Shown here: positions 21,931 to 29,056 of the stretch, in pieces | Position numbering within the stretch: position 1 is the first letter of the stretch | How the letters are laid out: every line of letters begins with the position of its first letter | DNA from: CAZHGD01 sp964531735 | GTDB lineage: Bacteria; Armatimonadota; UBA10988 | Direction of reading: 5' to 3' | Assembly (NCBI GenBank): GCA_964531735.1 | Contig: CAZHGD010000052.1 | Span: 1-42,451, forward strand | DNA length: 42,451 bases | Position numbers and translations under genes: made by a program | The notes under the pieces: model-generated | Told to the model about the DNA's origin: nothing | The model's database searches: none | Seen by the model: the letters and a program-made list of their open reading frames with translations, nothing else

Positions 21931-24546
21931 TTGTCCGACGCCCACCTCTCGCCGATGTACCGGCAGTACCGGGAGCTGAAGCAGCGGCATCCCGGGCTCC
22001 TGCTGCTGTTCCGCCTGGGCGACTTCTACGAGCTGTTCGAGGCCGACGCCGAGACCGCCGCCGCCGCGCTCGAACTGACCCTGACCTCGCGCGAGATGGG
22101 CAAGGGGCGCCGCGTGCCGATGTGCGGCATCCCCTACCACGCGCTCGACCGCTACCTGCCGCGCCTGGTGCGCCAGGGGTTCCGCGCCGCGATCTGTGAG
22201 CAGGTCGAGGACCCGGCGCTGGCGCGTGGCCTGGTCAAGCGCGACGTGGTCCGCGTGGTGACGCCGGGCACGTTGACCGAAGACGCCATGCTCGACGCCG
22301 CCGCCAACAACTACCTGGTGGCCCTGGCGGACGCGCCGCGGCAGTTCGCCCTGGCCGTGGCCGACGTGTCCACCGGCTCGTTCCAGGTCACCGGCTTCAG
22401 CGGCGACGACGCGCGCGAGCGCCTGCTGGAGGAGCTGGAGCGCCTGCAGCCGGCCGAACTCCTCTGGCCGCTGAGCATGCAGGCGCCGACCCACTTCCAG
22501 GACGAACTGGCGCGCCGGACCGGTGGCGGCGTGACCGTGACCGAAGCCAGCGACCACGACGGCGTGGCGGCGGCCGAGCGCCTCTGCCGGCACTTCGGCG
22601 TGGCGAGCCTCCGCGGCTTCGGCCTGGACGATCAGCCACTGCTGGTCGAGGCGGCCGCCACGCTGCTGCGCTATGTGCAGGAGACCCAGCGCGATACCGC
22701 CGGCCAGATGAGCGCGCTGGCCGTCTACTCCACCCAGCACCACATGACGCTCGACGCGGCCACGCGGCGCAACCTGGAGCTGATCGTCACGCTCCGCGAC
22801 GGGCAGCCCGGGCGCGGCACGCTGCTCTGGCTGCTGGACGACACCCGCACGCCGATGGGCGCCCGCCTGTTGCGCTCGTGGCTGTTGCGCCCCTTGACCG
22901 CCGTGGCGCCGATCACTGAGCGCCTGGACGCCGTCGACGCCATCTTCGGCAGCGTGCTGGCGCGCGCCGATCTGCGCACCGCGCTCGCTCGAGTGGCCGA
23001 CCTCGAGCGCCTGGTGGCCAAGGCCGCCACGGGCCGTGCCCTACCCCGCGACCTGGTGGCGCTGCGCGAGTCGCTGCGCCACCTGCCGGCGATCCGCGAC
23101 CTCGCCGGCTCGCAGAGCGCCGCGCGCCTGCAGGCCCTGGCCGCCTCCTTTGCTGACCTGGGCGAGCTGGTCGACCTGCTCGATGGCGCGCTGGCCGACG
23201 ACCCGCCGGCGCAGCTCAAGGACGGCGGTGCCATTCGGGCCGGCTACAGCCCCGAGCTGGACGAACTACGCGCCATCAGCCTCGACGGCAAGTCCTGGAT
23301 CGCCGCGCTCGAGGCCCAGGAGCGCGCCGCCACCGGCATCTCGTCGCTCAAGATCGGCTTCAACCAGGTCTTCGGCTACTACCTCGAAGTCACCCGCTCG
23401 AACCTGGCCTTGGTACCCGACCGGTATATCCGCAAGCAGACCCTGGCCAACGCCGAGCGGTTCATCTCACCCGAGCTGAAGGAGCAGGAAGCCCGCGTGC
23501 TCAGCGCCGAGGACCGCCGGGCGCAGTTGGAGCAGAGCCTGTTCGGTGAGATCCGCCAGATCGTCGCGGCGCAGGCCGACCAGATCCTGTCGACGGCGCG
23601 CGCCGTGGCCGAGATCGACGCGCTGGTCTCGCTGGCACAGGTCGCCGCCGAGCGCGGGTACGCCCGGCCGACGGTGGCCGACTCCGAGCGCCTGCACATC
23701 CGCAACGGCCGCCACCCGATTGTCGAGGCGACCCAGCCGCAGATTCCGTTCGTCCCGAACGATACCGAGCTCGACACGGCGAGCAGCCAGGTCCACATCA
23801 TCACCGGGCCGAACATGGCCGGCAAGAGCACCTACCTGCGACAGGTGGCGCTGATCACGCTGCTGGCCCAGATCGGTTGCTTCGTGCCCGCGGACGAAGC
23901 GACCATCGGTCTGGTCGACCGCATCTTCACGCGCGTCGGCGCGCAGGATGACCTGGCCACCGGCCAGAGCACCTTCATGGTGGAGATGACCGAGACCGCC
24001 AACATCCTCCACCATGCCACGCGCCGCAGCCTGGTGGTCCTCGACGAGATCGGCCGCGGCACCAGCACCTACGATGGTCTCAGTATCGCCTGGGCGGTGG
24101 TCGAGTACTTGCTCGACCGCGGGCCGAAGACGCTGTTCGCGACGCACTACCACGACCTCAACGAGTTGGAGTCGCGCCTGGAGCGCATCGCCAACTACCG
24201 CGTGGCGGTGGCCGAGGAGCGCGATCGGGTTCGGTTCCTCCACCGCATCGAGCGCGGCGGCACCGACCGCAGCTACGGCGTCGAAGTGGCGCGCCTGGCT
24301 GGCCTGCCGTCGTGGGTCATCCGCCGGGCGCAGCAGATCCTGGTCGAGCTGGAGCGCGGCGCCGGCGACCGGCCGGACATCCCTGAAGCGCGCGCCGCCG
24401 AGCCGGTGCAGTTGGCGCTGTTCGGTGAGGCCGGGCCGCACCCGGTGGTGGCCGAACTGCGCCGCCTGGACGTGATGCGGTTGACGCCGATTGAGGCCAT
24501 CAACCGCCTGTACCAGCTCCAGCAGATGGCCCACCAGGACGACTGA
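21931..24546 (+). CDS. mutS: DNA mismatch repair protein MutS
   Basis: An 871-residue MutS1, the normal length. It recognises mismatches and recruits the repair machinery. The mismatch-reading Phe-X-Glu is present (GDFYELFE, Phe32 and Glu34), the connector and lever domains follow, then the ATPase with Walker A GPNMAGKS (626-633), Walker B VVLDEIGRG (Asp705-Glu706), and GATHYHDL-like ATHYHDLNELE. The C-terminus ends with LTPIEAINRLYQLQQM, the dimer/tetramer helix region. TTG 21931 is the assumed start with a weak GGGAAAG upstream; ATG 21955 is an alternative and would leave eight fewer residues. No mutL is adjacent. Confidence 0.95.
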   Translation: MSDAHLSPMYRQYRELKQRHPGLLLLFRLGDFYELFEADAETAAAALELTLTSREMGKGRRVPMCGIPYHALDRYLPRLVRQGFRAAICEQVEDPALARGLVKRDVVRVVTPGTLTEDAMLDAAANNYLVALADAPRQFALAVADVSTGSFQVTGFSGDDARERLLEELERLQPAELLWPLSMQAPTHFQDELARRTGGGVTVTEASDHDGVAAAERLCRHFGVASLRGFGLDDQPLLVEAAATLLRYVQETQRDTAGQMSALAVYSTQHHMTLDAATRRNLELIVTLRDGQPGRGTLLWLLDDTRTPMGARLLRSWLLRPLTAVAPITERLDAVDAIFGSVLARADLRTALARVADLERLVAKAATGRALPRDLVALRESLRHLPAIRDLAGSQSAARLQALAASFADLGELVDLLDGALADDPPAQLKDGGAIRAGYSPELDELRAISLDGKSWIAALEAQERAATGISSLKIGFNQVFGYYLEVTRSNLALVPDRYIRKQTLANAERFISPELKEQEARVLSAEDRRAQLEQSLFGEIRQIVAAQADQILSTARAVAEIDALVSLAQVAAERGYARPTVADSERLHIRNGRHPIVEATQPQIPFVPNDTELDTASSQVHIITGPNMAGKSTYLRQVALITLLAQIGCFVPADEATIGLVDRIFTRVGAQDDLATGQSTFMVEMTETANILHHATRRSLVVLDEIGRGTSTYDGLSIAWAVVEYLLDRGPKTLFATHYHDLNELESRLERIANYRVAVAEERDRVRFLHRIERGGTDRSYGVEVARLAGLPSWVIRRAQQILVELERGAGDRPDIPEARAAEPVQLALFGEAGPHPVVAELRRLDVMRLTPIEAINRLYQLQQMAHQDD

Positions 24547-24562
24547 GCCCCCGTGGCGTCTG

Positions 24563-24591
24563 TTGCGGAACGGTTGGCATTGGGCCCGAAT
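24563..24591 (+). promoter_or_regulatory. Candidate promoter of unit A (degenerate)
   Basis: TTGCGG (24563-24568), 17 bases, then CCGAAT at the position aligned with the -10 of unit B. Surrounding sequence matches unit B, so it is homologous, but the -10 is poor. Confidence 0.35.
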
Positions 24592-24695
24592 TAGCCTTGC
24601 CTCGCGCCCCCGACGAAGGCATAACACCAATACGGAGTTGAGACCGCTCCGCCGCCGACGGCGGGTGCGGTTGTGGCGACAGAGAGGAGGACAGC

Positions 24696-24752
24696 GTGAA
24701 GGCTGAACTTCGACTGACTGTCACACTGGGGAGAATGCCGCCTGATGGCTAG
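24696..24752 (+). CDS. Micropeptide A, 18 aa
   Basis: GTG start with GGAGG (24686-24690) five bases upstream; product MKAELRLTVTLGRMPPDG. The last seven residues are identical to units B and C. Codon differences within that tail among copies (CCG/CCA, CCT/CCG, GGC/GGT) are all third-position and synonymous. No hydrophobic segment, so it is not a typical membrane toxin. The Pro-Pro-Asp-Gly-stop end is a known ribosome-slowing type of sequence; whether it acts so here is inference. Confidence 0.55.
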   Translation: MKAELRLTVTLGRMPPDG

Positions 24753-24815
24753 GCGGGATCGCCGCCCCAGAGCGGGCGGATCCCGCACCGGACTGATGCG
24801 GATCATATGCTTCCT

Positions 24816-24858
24816 GCGGGCCCCGCGTCTCTTCGCGAGACGGGGCCCGCGTGCCTTT
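24816..24858 (+). terminator. Terminator of unit A
   Basis: GC-rich stem GCGGGCCCCG paired with CGGGGCCCGC plus four more pairs across a 2-base bulge, then CTTTGG. Confidence 0.65.
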
Positions 24859-24888
24859 GGGCGCCTCCGCCCGGTCCGGCCGGCACTG

Positions 24889-24917
24889 TTACGGAACTGT
24901 GTGCAATGGGCTAGAAT
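24889..24917 (+). promoter_or_regulatory. Candidate promoter of unit B
   Basis: TTACGG (24889-24894), 17 bases, TAGAAT (24912-24917). The -10 is good, the -35 only partial. The same 17-base spacing is kept in unit A. Confidence 0.5.
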
Positions 24918-25157
24918 TGACCTAGCGACGCCGCCCCGGATGAGGCATAACCCAAGTACGGAGCTGACAGCGTTGACCGGCGCGAGCCACCAGGCCGCAG
25001 GCGACACAGTCACCCGGGACATCGGCCGCTGACGGTGGTGACGGCTCGCGAGCCGCCCACAACTCGGCAAGGAGTATGGCCAGGCAAGGTCCGATCCGGG
25101 CTTCTGGCGCACATGGTCAACGGGTACTGTCATGGTGACAGGAAGGAGGACTGCAAG

Positions 25158-25211
25158 ATGGCTGGTTTGCGACTGAATGTCCTTCTCGGGAGAATGCCAC
25201 CGGATGGTTAG
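25158..25211 (+). CDS. Micropeptide B, 17 aa
   Basis: ATG with AAGGAGG (25143-25149) eight bases upstream; product MAGLRLNVLLGRMPPDG. Shares Leu-Arg near the N-terminus and the GRMPPDG end with the other copies. Leu is coded TTG here and CTT in A and C, a change that keeps the residue. Confidence 0.55.
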   Translation: MAGLRLNVLLGRMPPDG

Positions 25212-25274
25212 GCGGGATCGCCGCCTGAAGGCGCGCTGATCCCGCAGCGGACTCATCTGGTTCATAGGTTTACA

Positions 25275-25315
25275 GCGGGCCCCGAGCATCTCATGATGCG
25301 GGGCCCGCGTGCTTT
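25275..25315 (+). terminator. Terminator of unit B
   Basis: GCGGGCCCC stem with GATGC/GCATC extension and a 2-base bulge in the same place as in unit A, then CTTTGG. The differing upper stem stays paired. Confidence 0.65.
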
Positions 25316-25766
25316 GGTTGCCCCCGTCACGCGCCCGCAGATCGCGCCCCACCGGAACGGCTGGCACCACGTCGACCGTCTGCCGCCAGGTTCGGCGCAC
25401 GCGTGGCCCCACCCCGGAGTCGGTCCCTCCGCCCGCGCCGGCCGCAGGTTGACTGCGTCGCCGAAGCCGCTCGCCAAGCCACTTCGCAGGCAACATATTG
25501 CAGAACTGTTGCCCGCGAGCCTGCGTCAGCCCTGGCGTCGCGGCCAGTCTGGTGTCATAACTACTTGTACGGAGTTGGCGGCGTCGACCGGCGAGGTCTC
25601 CTACCCGACGGCGGCACAGTCACCCGGGTCACCGGTCCGTGGTGGTGGCGACGGTCTGCGGGACCGTCCACAACTCAGCAGCGAGTATTATCCGCGAGGA
25701 CCGTTCCGGGCCTCTGGCGCCACGGCCGACGCTGATTGTCTGCGTCGAGCGAAAGGAGAGCAGCGT

Positions 25767-25820
25767 ATGGCTGAACTTCGGCGGCGTGTGACAAGTGGGA
25801 GAATGCCACCGGATGGCTAG
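25767..25820 (+). CDS. Micropeptide C, 17 aa
   Basis: ATG with AAAGGAG (25752-25758) eight bases upstream; product MAELRRRVTSGRMPPDG. First half basic (three Arg in a row), tail identical to A and B. The stop TAG is directly followed by the conserved hairpin. Confidence 0.55.
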   Translation: MAELRRRVTSGRMPPDG

Positions 25821-25882
25821 GCGGGGTCGCCGCCCTCCGGGCGCAGGTACCCCGCGTCAGTGAATCTCGGTCCATAGGTTTG

Positions 25883-25924
25883 GCGGGCCCCGTCGCTGGT
25901 GGCGACAGGGCCCGCGTGCTTTTT
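25883..25924 (+). terminator. Terminator of unit C
   Basis: GCGGGCCC/GGGCCCGC with GTCGC/GCGAC above a C-A mismatch, then CTTTTT; the best U-tract of the three. The stem is followed by no T-run on the minus strand, so it does not obviously serve the convergent gene. Confidence 0.75.
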
Positions 25925-25942
25925 GGGGACCTCGCCCGCGGC

Positions 25943-27052
25943 TCAGTCCAGCTCGCCGAACGGCAGCTTGGCCGGCATCGGCGCCGGGCGCTGGTAGGTG
26001 CCGTGGGGAACATAATCCGCACCGGACGCCGACGCGTCGAGGAAGCCCTGCATCAGGTCAAGTACGTAGAACGCCTGCTCACCATTGCAGCGGTAGGCCC
26101 GCCCGGTGCGGATGGCGCGAGCCATGTCGGCCAGACCCACCGCCCGACCATAGCCGGTGACGAAGGCGTGCGGCACTTCGACGAAGTCCGCGTCCTGCTT
26201 GCCCCGCACCTTCACGGGACCGTCGAAACCGTTCGGGTCGGGCACCAGCAGCGTGCCCTCGGTGCCGTAGATGGTGATCGGCGACTGCCCGTTGTACTGC
26301 CCGTAGAGACTGGCGAAGCTGGTCACCAAGGTGCCCACCGCGCCGCACTCGAACTCCAGCACGCCGCAGATGTGGTCCGGCGTCTCGACGCTGATCGGGG
26401 TGCCCTTGCGCGGCTCGCTGGTGATGATCCGTTCGGGGATCGCGATGCTGGCGATGCCCGACAGGCGCTTCACCGGACCGAGCAGGTTGAGCAGCGCGGT
26501 CAGGTAGTACGGGCCCATGTCGAACATCGGGCCGCCGCCCGGCTTGTAGAAGAAGTCGGGATTCGGGTGCCAGGACTCGTGCCCGCCACCCATCACGAAG
26601 CCGGTGAAGCTCACCGGGCGACCGATGCGGCCGTCGTCGATCACCTTGCGCGCCGTCTGCAAGCCGGCGCCGAGCACCGTGTCCGGCGCGCAGCCGAGCA
26701 GCTTGCCCTTCGCTTTGGCCGCAGCCAGCAGCGACTCGCCCTCAGCGCGGTTGATGCCGAAGGGCTTCTCGCCGTAGGAGTGCTTGCCGGCCTCCAGTGC
26801 CTGGAGCGTCAACGGCGCGTGGGCCTTCGGCACGGTCAGGTTCAGGACCACCTCGATCTGGTCGTCGGCGAGCAGCGCCTCGGGCGTCAGCACTCGCGGA
26901 ATGCCGAACTCGGCCGCCTTGGCCTGCGCCTTCTCCTGGTCCAGGTCCGCACAGGCGACGACGTCGAGGAAAGGAAAGTTGGCGGCCATCTTGAAGTACG
27001 CCGCGCTGATGGCGCCGCACCCGATGACACCGACGGTGACTCGCTCCGACAT
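25943..27052 (-). CDS. Gfo/Idh/MocA family oxidoreductase
   Basis: A 369-residue NAD(P)-dependent sugar or inositol dehydrogenase-like protein. Start at 27052 (MSERVTVGVIGCG) is chosen over the longer open frame because it opens directly with the Rossmann strand and has GAGGT upstream. Motifs: GCGAIS dinucleotide loop, ADLDQEKAQ, and GEKPFGIN, where Glu-Lys-Pro is the family hallmark with the catalytic Lys. The C-terminal substrate domain includes GGGPMFDMGPYYL. Such proteins are common in polysaccharide-degrading bacteria; substrate not predictable. It is divergent from the PrmA-like gene and convergent with the triple module. Confidence 0.9.
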   Translation of the reverse strand: MSERVTVGVIGCGAISAAYFKMAANFPFLDVVACADLDQEKAQAKAAEFGIPRVLTPEALLADDQIEVVLNLTVPKAHAPLTLQALEAGKHSYGEKPFGINRAEGESLLAAAKAKGKLLGCAPDTVLGAGLQTARKVIDDGRIGRPVSFTGFVMGGGHESWHPNPDFFYKPGGGPMFDMGPYYLTALLNLLGPVKRLSGIASIAIPERIITSEPRKGTPISVETPDHICGVLEFECGAVGTLVTSFASLYGQYNGQSPITIYGTEGTLLVPDPNGFDGPVKVRGKQDADFVEVPHAFVTGYGRAVGLADMARAIRTGRAYRCNGEQAFYVLDLMQGFLDASASGADYVPHGTYQRPAPMPAKLPFGELD

Positions 27053-27095
27053 GAGCACTGACCTCTCTGCTGGCCGGTCCGCGGCCGGCGGCGTC

Positions 27096-27104
27096 AGTGT
27101 ATCA
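27096..27104 (-). promoter_or_regulatory. Candidate extended -10 promoter of the oxidoreductase
   Basis: On the minus strand TGATACACT, an extended -10 (TGn-TACACT), with no good -35. Predicted leader of about 37 bases to the ATG at 27052. Confidence 0.35.
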
Positions 27105-27150
27105 CCGTCGTCGCGTTTGGTGCGGCCAACGGACAGGAAAGCAACGACCC

Positions 27151-28080
27151 GTGACGAGTGACCCGAACCCTCCCACCTGGCGCGAGCTGGTCTGCCAGGT
27201 CGCCGCCGACCAGGCCGGTGCACTGCTCGAGCGGCTGAGCGCGCTCGGCTGTGACCAGGTCTGGGTCGACCAGCCCTTGACCAACGAGCGCGTGCCCGAC
27301 GGCTGGTTCGTCGAGCCGTCGCGCGCGGCCGTGGTGACCGTGCACGTCTATCCGGAGCCGGCTCGGTTGGCCTCGCTACCCGACGAGGTCGCCGACCTGG
27401 TGCAGAGCACCTACGAGCGCACCGTCGCCGTGGAGGACTGGCTGACCAGTTGGCGCGAGACGCGCCGCGTGGTGGAGTTGGCCGATGGCTGGTGCATCGC
27501 GCCGCCGTGGCTGGCGGCCACGACCGCCGCTCCCTCGCGCACCGTCGTCATCGATCCCGGCCTGGCCTTCGGCGTCGGCGACCACCCCACGACTCGTGAT
27601 ACGGCCCGGCTGCTCCTGGGCGCCGGCGTGGCCGGCGGCGCGGTGCTCGACCTGGGCGCCGGCTCGGGCGTGCTCAGCATATTGGCGCGGCGACTCGGCG
27701 CCACCCGGGTCGTCGCGGTCGAGATTGACGAACTCGCCGCGCGCGAGATCCCGCGGAACGCCGAGCTCAACCAGGTCAGCGGGATCGAGGTGTGCTGCGG
27801 TGACGCTGCCGGTGCCGACCTGCCCGGTCCCTTCGACGTGGTTCTGGTCAACATCGGCGCGCGCGAGGCCAAGTCGCTGGCCGCGCAGGTCGACGCGCTG
27901 GCCGCCCCCGACGGGCGCGTCATCCTCTCCGGCATCACCACGTGGTCGATGGCGCAGGTCGATCGCGTCTACGCCGAACTCGGTTGGCGGACGCGCCGCC
28001 GCCGCCGCTGGCAGAGCGAATGGGTGACCTCGCTCCTGGCTCGCGAGTCGGCCGCTGGAGCCACCGCGCGCACGGCGTGA
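27151..28080 (+). CDS. prmA: PrmA-like SAM-dependent methyltransferase (ribosomal protein L11)
   Basis: A 310-residue protein with the PrmA layout: an N-terminal substrate-recognition domain, a linker, then DPGLAFGVGDHPTT (from Asp135), the PrmA signature, and the SAM motif I VLDLGAGSGVLS (Asp167). Motif IV reads DVVLVNI in place of the usual D-x-x-x-ANI, a small departure. PrmA trimethylates ribosomal protein L11. The GTG at 27151 has AGGAAAG about ten bases upstream; the frame is open to 27097. The C-terminus is arginine-rich (RRRRRWQSEW). No neighbouring dnaJ/dnaK or RNA-methylase gene is present, so the L11 assignment rests on sequence motifs alone. Confidence 0.8.
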   Translation: MTSDPNPPTWRELVCQVAADQAGALLERLSALGCDQVWVDQPLTNERVPDGWFVEPSRAAVVTVHVYPEPARLASLPDEVADLVQSTYERTVAVEDWLTSWRETRRVVELADGWCIAPPWLAATTAAPSRTVVIDPGLAFGVGDHPTTRDTARLLLGAGVAGGAVLDLGAGSGVLSILARRLGATRVVAVEIDELAAREIPRNAELNQVSGIEVCCGDAAGADLPGPFDVVLVNIGAREAKSLAAQVDALAAPDGRVILSGITTWSMAQVDRVYAELGWRTRRRRRWQSEWVTSLLARESAAGATARTA

Positions 28081-28165
28081 TCCGCCGCGTAACATGGCGA
28101 AGATCCGCTCGCCGAGCGGCCTGTCAGGCTGCCCGGAGCGAATCTCGGACTCGTCTCAATTCGAC

Positions 28166-28195
28166 TTGACAGGCGTCTTGCGAAAGTCCTATACT
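28166..28195 (+). promoter_or_regulatory. Strong promoter for the SigH-like gene
   Basis: Perfect TTGACA (28166-28171), 18 bases, TATACT (28190-28195). It leaves a leader of about 145 bases before the ATG at 28345. The leader has CTTCC (28327-28331) directly before the GGGAG Shine-Dalgarno, which could mask it; that is speculative. Confidence 0.85.
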
Positions 28196-28344
28196 CCCCG
28201 TTGTCGCGGCCAGGCCAGTCCGGGAGCGACCACCCCCGAACCTGATTGGGCAGTGCTCGGCGGTGAGCGGAAGGGCCTGGAAGAGAGCGTGAGGTGGGCC
28301 GTCGAGCCTGCCGAAGCGGTGTCACTTCCTTGGGAGCAGACAGG

Positions 28345-29004
28345 ATGCTGGACTGCGGCGGCACGTCATGGACGCCAACCAGTGGTGGTCGCTCTTCGGA
28401 GCTCGACGACATAGCCCTGGTCCGCAAAGCACAGGCCGGCGATCGCGAAGGGGAACGGTCCCTGCTCGACCGGTACCGCGGACTGGTCCGCAGCACGGTG
28501 CAGCGTTACTATCTGGTGGGCGCTGAGCGTGAGGACCTGCTCCAGGTCGGTATGATCGGGCTCTGGCAAGCGATCACGGACTTCCGCGAGGACCGCAACA
28601 ACAGCTTCAAGTCCTTCGCGCACATCTGTATCAAGCGGCAGATCATCACGGCGGTGAAGGCGGCCACGCGTCAGAAGCAGTTGCCGCTCAACACCTCGTT
28701 GAGCCTCGACACGCCGCTCAACCGCGACTCGCCGGAACACACCCTGGGCGACGTGCTGCCCACCGACAGCAGCGCCGATCCGGCGGACCAGATCATCTTC
28801 TTCGAGACCAAACGCGTGCTGGAGCACCGGCTGCACACGTCGCTCTCCGAGTTCGAGATGAACGTGCTGCTGGCCTACAAGGAAGGGCGCTCCTATCGCC
28901 AGATGGCCGACCAGCTCCGCTGCACGGTCAAGTCGATCGACAACGCTCTCTCGCGCGTCAAGCGCAAGCTGTCGGCCTTGACCACCGAGATCTGGCACGC
29001 GTAG
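28345..29004 (+). CDS. SigH (Spo0H)-family RNA polymerase sigma factor
   Basis: A 219-residue sigma-70-family protein matching the SigH/Spo0H subfamily: region 2 reads GAEREDLLQVGMIGLWQAI then FREDRNNSFKSFAHICIKRQIITAVKAATRQK, and region 4 ends SYRQMADQLRCTVKSIDNALSRVKRKL. In Bacillus this factor directs stationary-phase and sporulation-entry genes; in non-sporulating lineages the role is different and unknown. The ATG at 28345 has GGAG (28333-28336) eight bases upstream; the frame is open to 28294 but without a better ribosome site. No anti-sigma gene is adjacent, suggesting control by transcription or stability rather than a partner switch (inference). Confidence 0.9.
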   Translation: MLDCGGTSWTPTSGGRSSELDDIALVRKAQAGDREGERSLLDRYRGLVRSTVQRYYLVGAEREDLLQVGMIGLWQAITDFREDRNNSFKSFAHICIKRQIITAVKAATRQKQLPLNTSLSLDTPLNRDSPEHTLGDVLPTDSSADPADQIIFFETKRVLEHRLHTSLSEFEMNVLLAYKEGRSYRQMADQLRCTVKSIDNALSRVKRKLSALTTEIWHA

Positions 29005-29030
29005 CCGCGCCTGAGCCGTCCCGAATCACA

Positions 29031-29056
29031 ACGCCGCACCGAGCCCGGTGCGGCGT
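29031..29056 (+). terminator. Candidate terminator between convergent genes
   Basis: A perfect 11-bp stem (29031-29041 with 29046-29056, loop AGCC) 26 bases after the sigma-factor stop. The T content after it is low on both strands (CCTCGTTGG on plus, TGTGATTCG on minus), so it may act weakly in either direction. Confidence 0.5.

Larger units (their letters stand above)
24598..24858 (+). ncRNA. Small transcript of unit A (short form)
   Basis: Predicted transcript of about 260 nt. It contains TACGGAG at 24631-24637, then only 58 bases to the ORF start, so the central domain of B and C is missing. After the stop codon, 24753-24786 folds as an 8-bp outer stem (GCGGGATC/GATCCCGC) around a CGCCC/GGGCG inner stem. 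The linker is followed by the terminator. Ends are inferred, not observed. Confidence 0.55.
24924..25315 (+). ncRNA. Small transcript of unit B (long form)
   Basis: Predicted about 390 nt. TACGGAG at 24957-24963; CACAGTCACCCGGG at 25005-25018 (identical in C); a hairpin of CGGCTC/GAGCCG at about 25042-25055; CCACAACTC at 25057-25065; GAGTAT at 25072-25077; TCCGGGCTTCTGGCGC at 25095-25110. The post-stop hairpin 25212-25245 has outer stem GCGGGATC/GATCCCGC. Spacings between blocks match unit C within one or two bases. Ends are inferred. Confidence 0.6.
24560..25924 (+). repeat. Three tandem copies of an unrecognised RNA/micropeptide module
   Basis: Copies A (about 24560-24858), B (about 24885-25315) and C (about 25495-25924) share, in order: a TTrCrGAAC promoter-like block (weak in C), CATAAC-N-TACGGAG, a Shine-Dalgarno and 17-18 codon ORF ending GRMPPDG-stop, a GC hairpin, a yCATAgGTTT-like linker, and a GCGGGCCC terminator. 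B and C share an extra internal domain with near-constant spacing (CACAGTCACCCGGG, a hairpin, CCACAACTC, GAGTAT, TCCGGGC-x-TCTGGCGC). The stretch 25316-25490 between B and C holds nothing I can assign. Confidence 0.8.
25553..25924 (+). ncRNA. Small transcript of unit C (long form, 5' end unclear)
   Basis: Conserved blocks: TACGGAG 25568-25574, CACAGTCACCCGGG 25615-25628, hairpin GACGGTC/GACCGTC at about 25650-25667, CCACAACTC 25668-25676, GAGTAT 25683-25688, TCCGGGCCTCTGGCGC 25705-25720. The post-stop hairpin 25821-25855 has stem GCGGGGT/ACCCCGC, where an A:T pair of A and B is G:C. A TTGCAG at 25498 aligns with the -35 of the other copies but no -10 is visible, so promoter and 5' end are uncertain. 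Confidence 0.55.

Noticed and set aside
24591..25496. 301-codon minus-strand frame across units A and B
   Set aside because: It runs through two intrinsic terminator hairpins and all conserved RNA blocks, has no domain, and its internal repetition merely mirrors the duplicated units.
25293..25820. 175-codon plus-strand frame across unit C
   Set aside because: It shares the stop of micropeptide C only by frame; the upstream part covers the conserved RNA domain and has no start signal. The short ORF with AAAGGAG is the supported start.
24598..25924. tmRNA, 6S, RNase P or SRP RNA as identity of the three units
   Set aside because: No tRNA-like ends, no ANDENYALAA-type tag, no RNase P or SRP signature bases, and three tandem copies would be unusual for any of these.
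24560..25924. CRISPR array or transposon as identity of the repeats
   Set aside because: Repeats are long and divergent with internal ORFs and terminators; there are no short identical repeats with spacers, inverted terminal repeats or transposase.
28094..28414. 106-codon frame covering the sigma-factor leader
   Set aside because: It spans the strong promoter, has no ribosome site and no family match.
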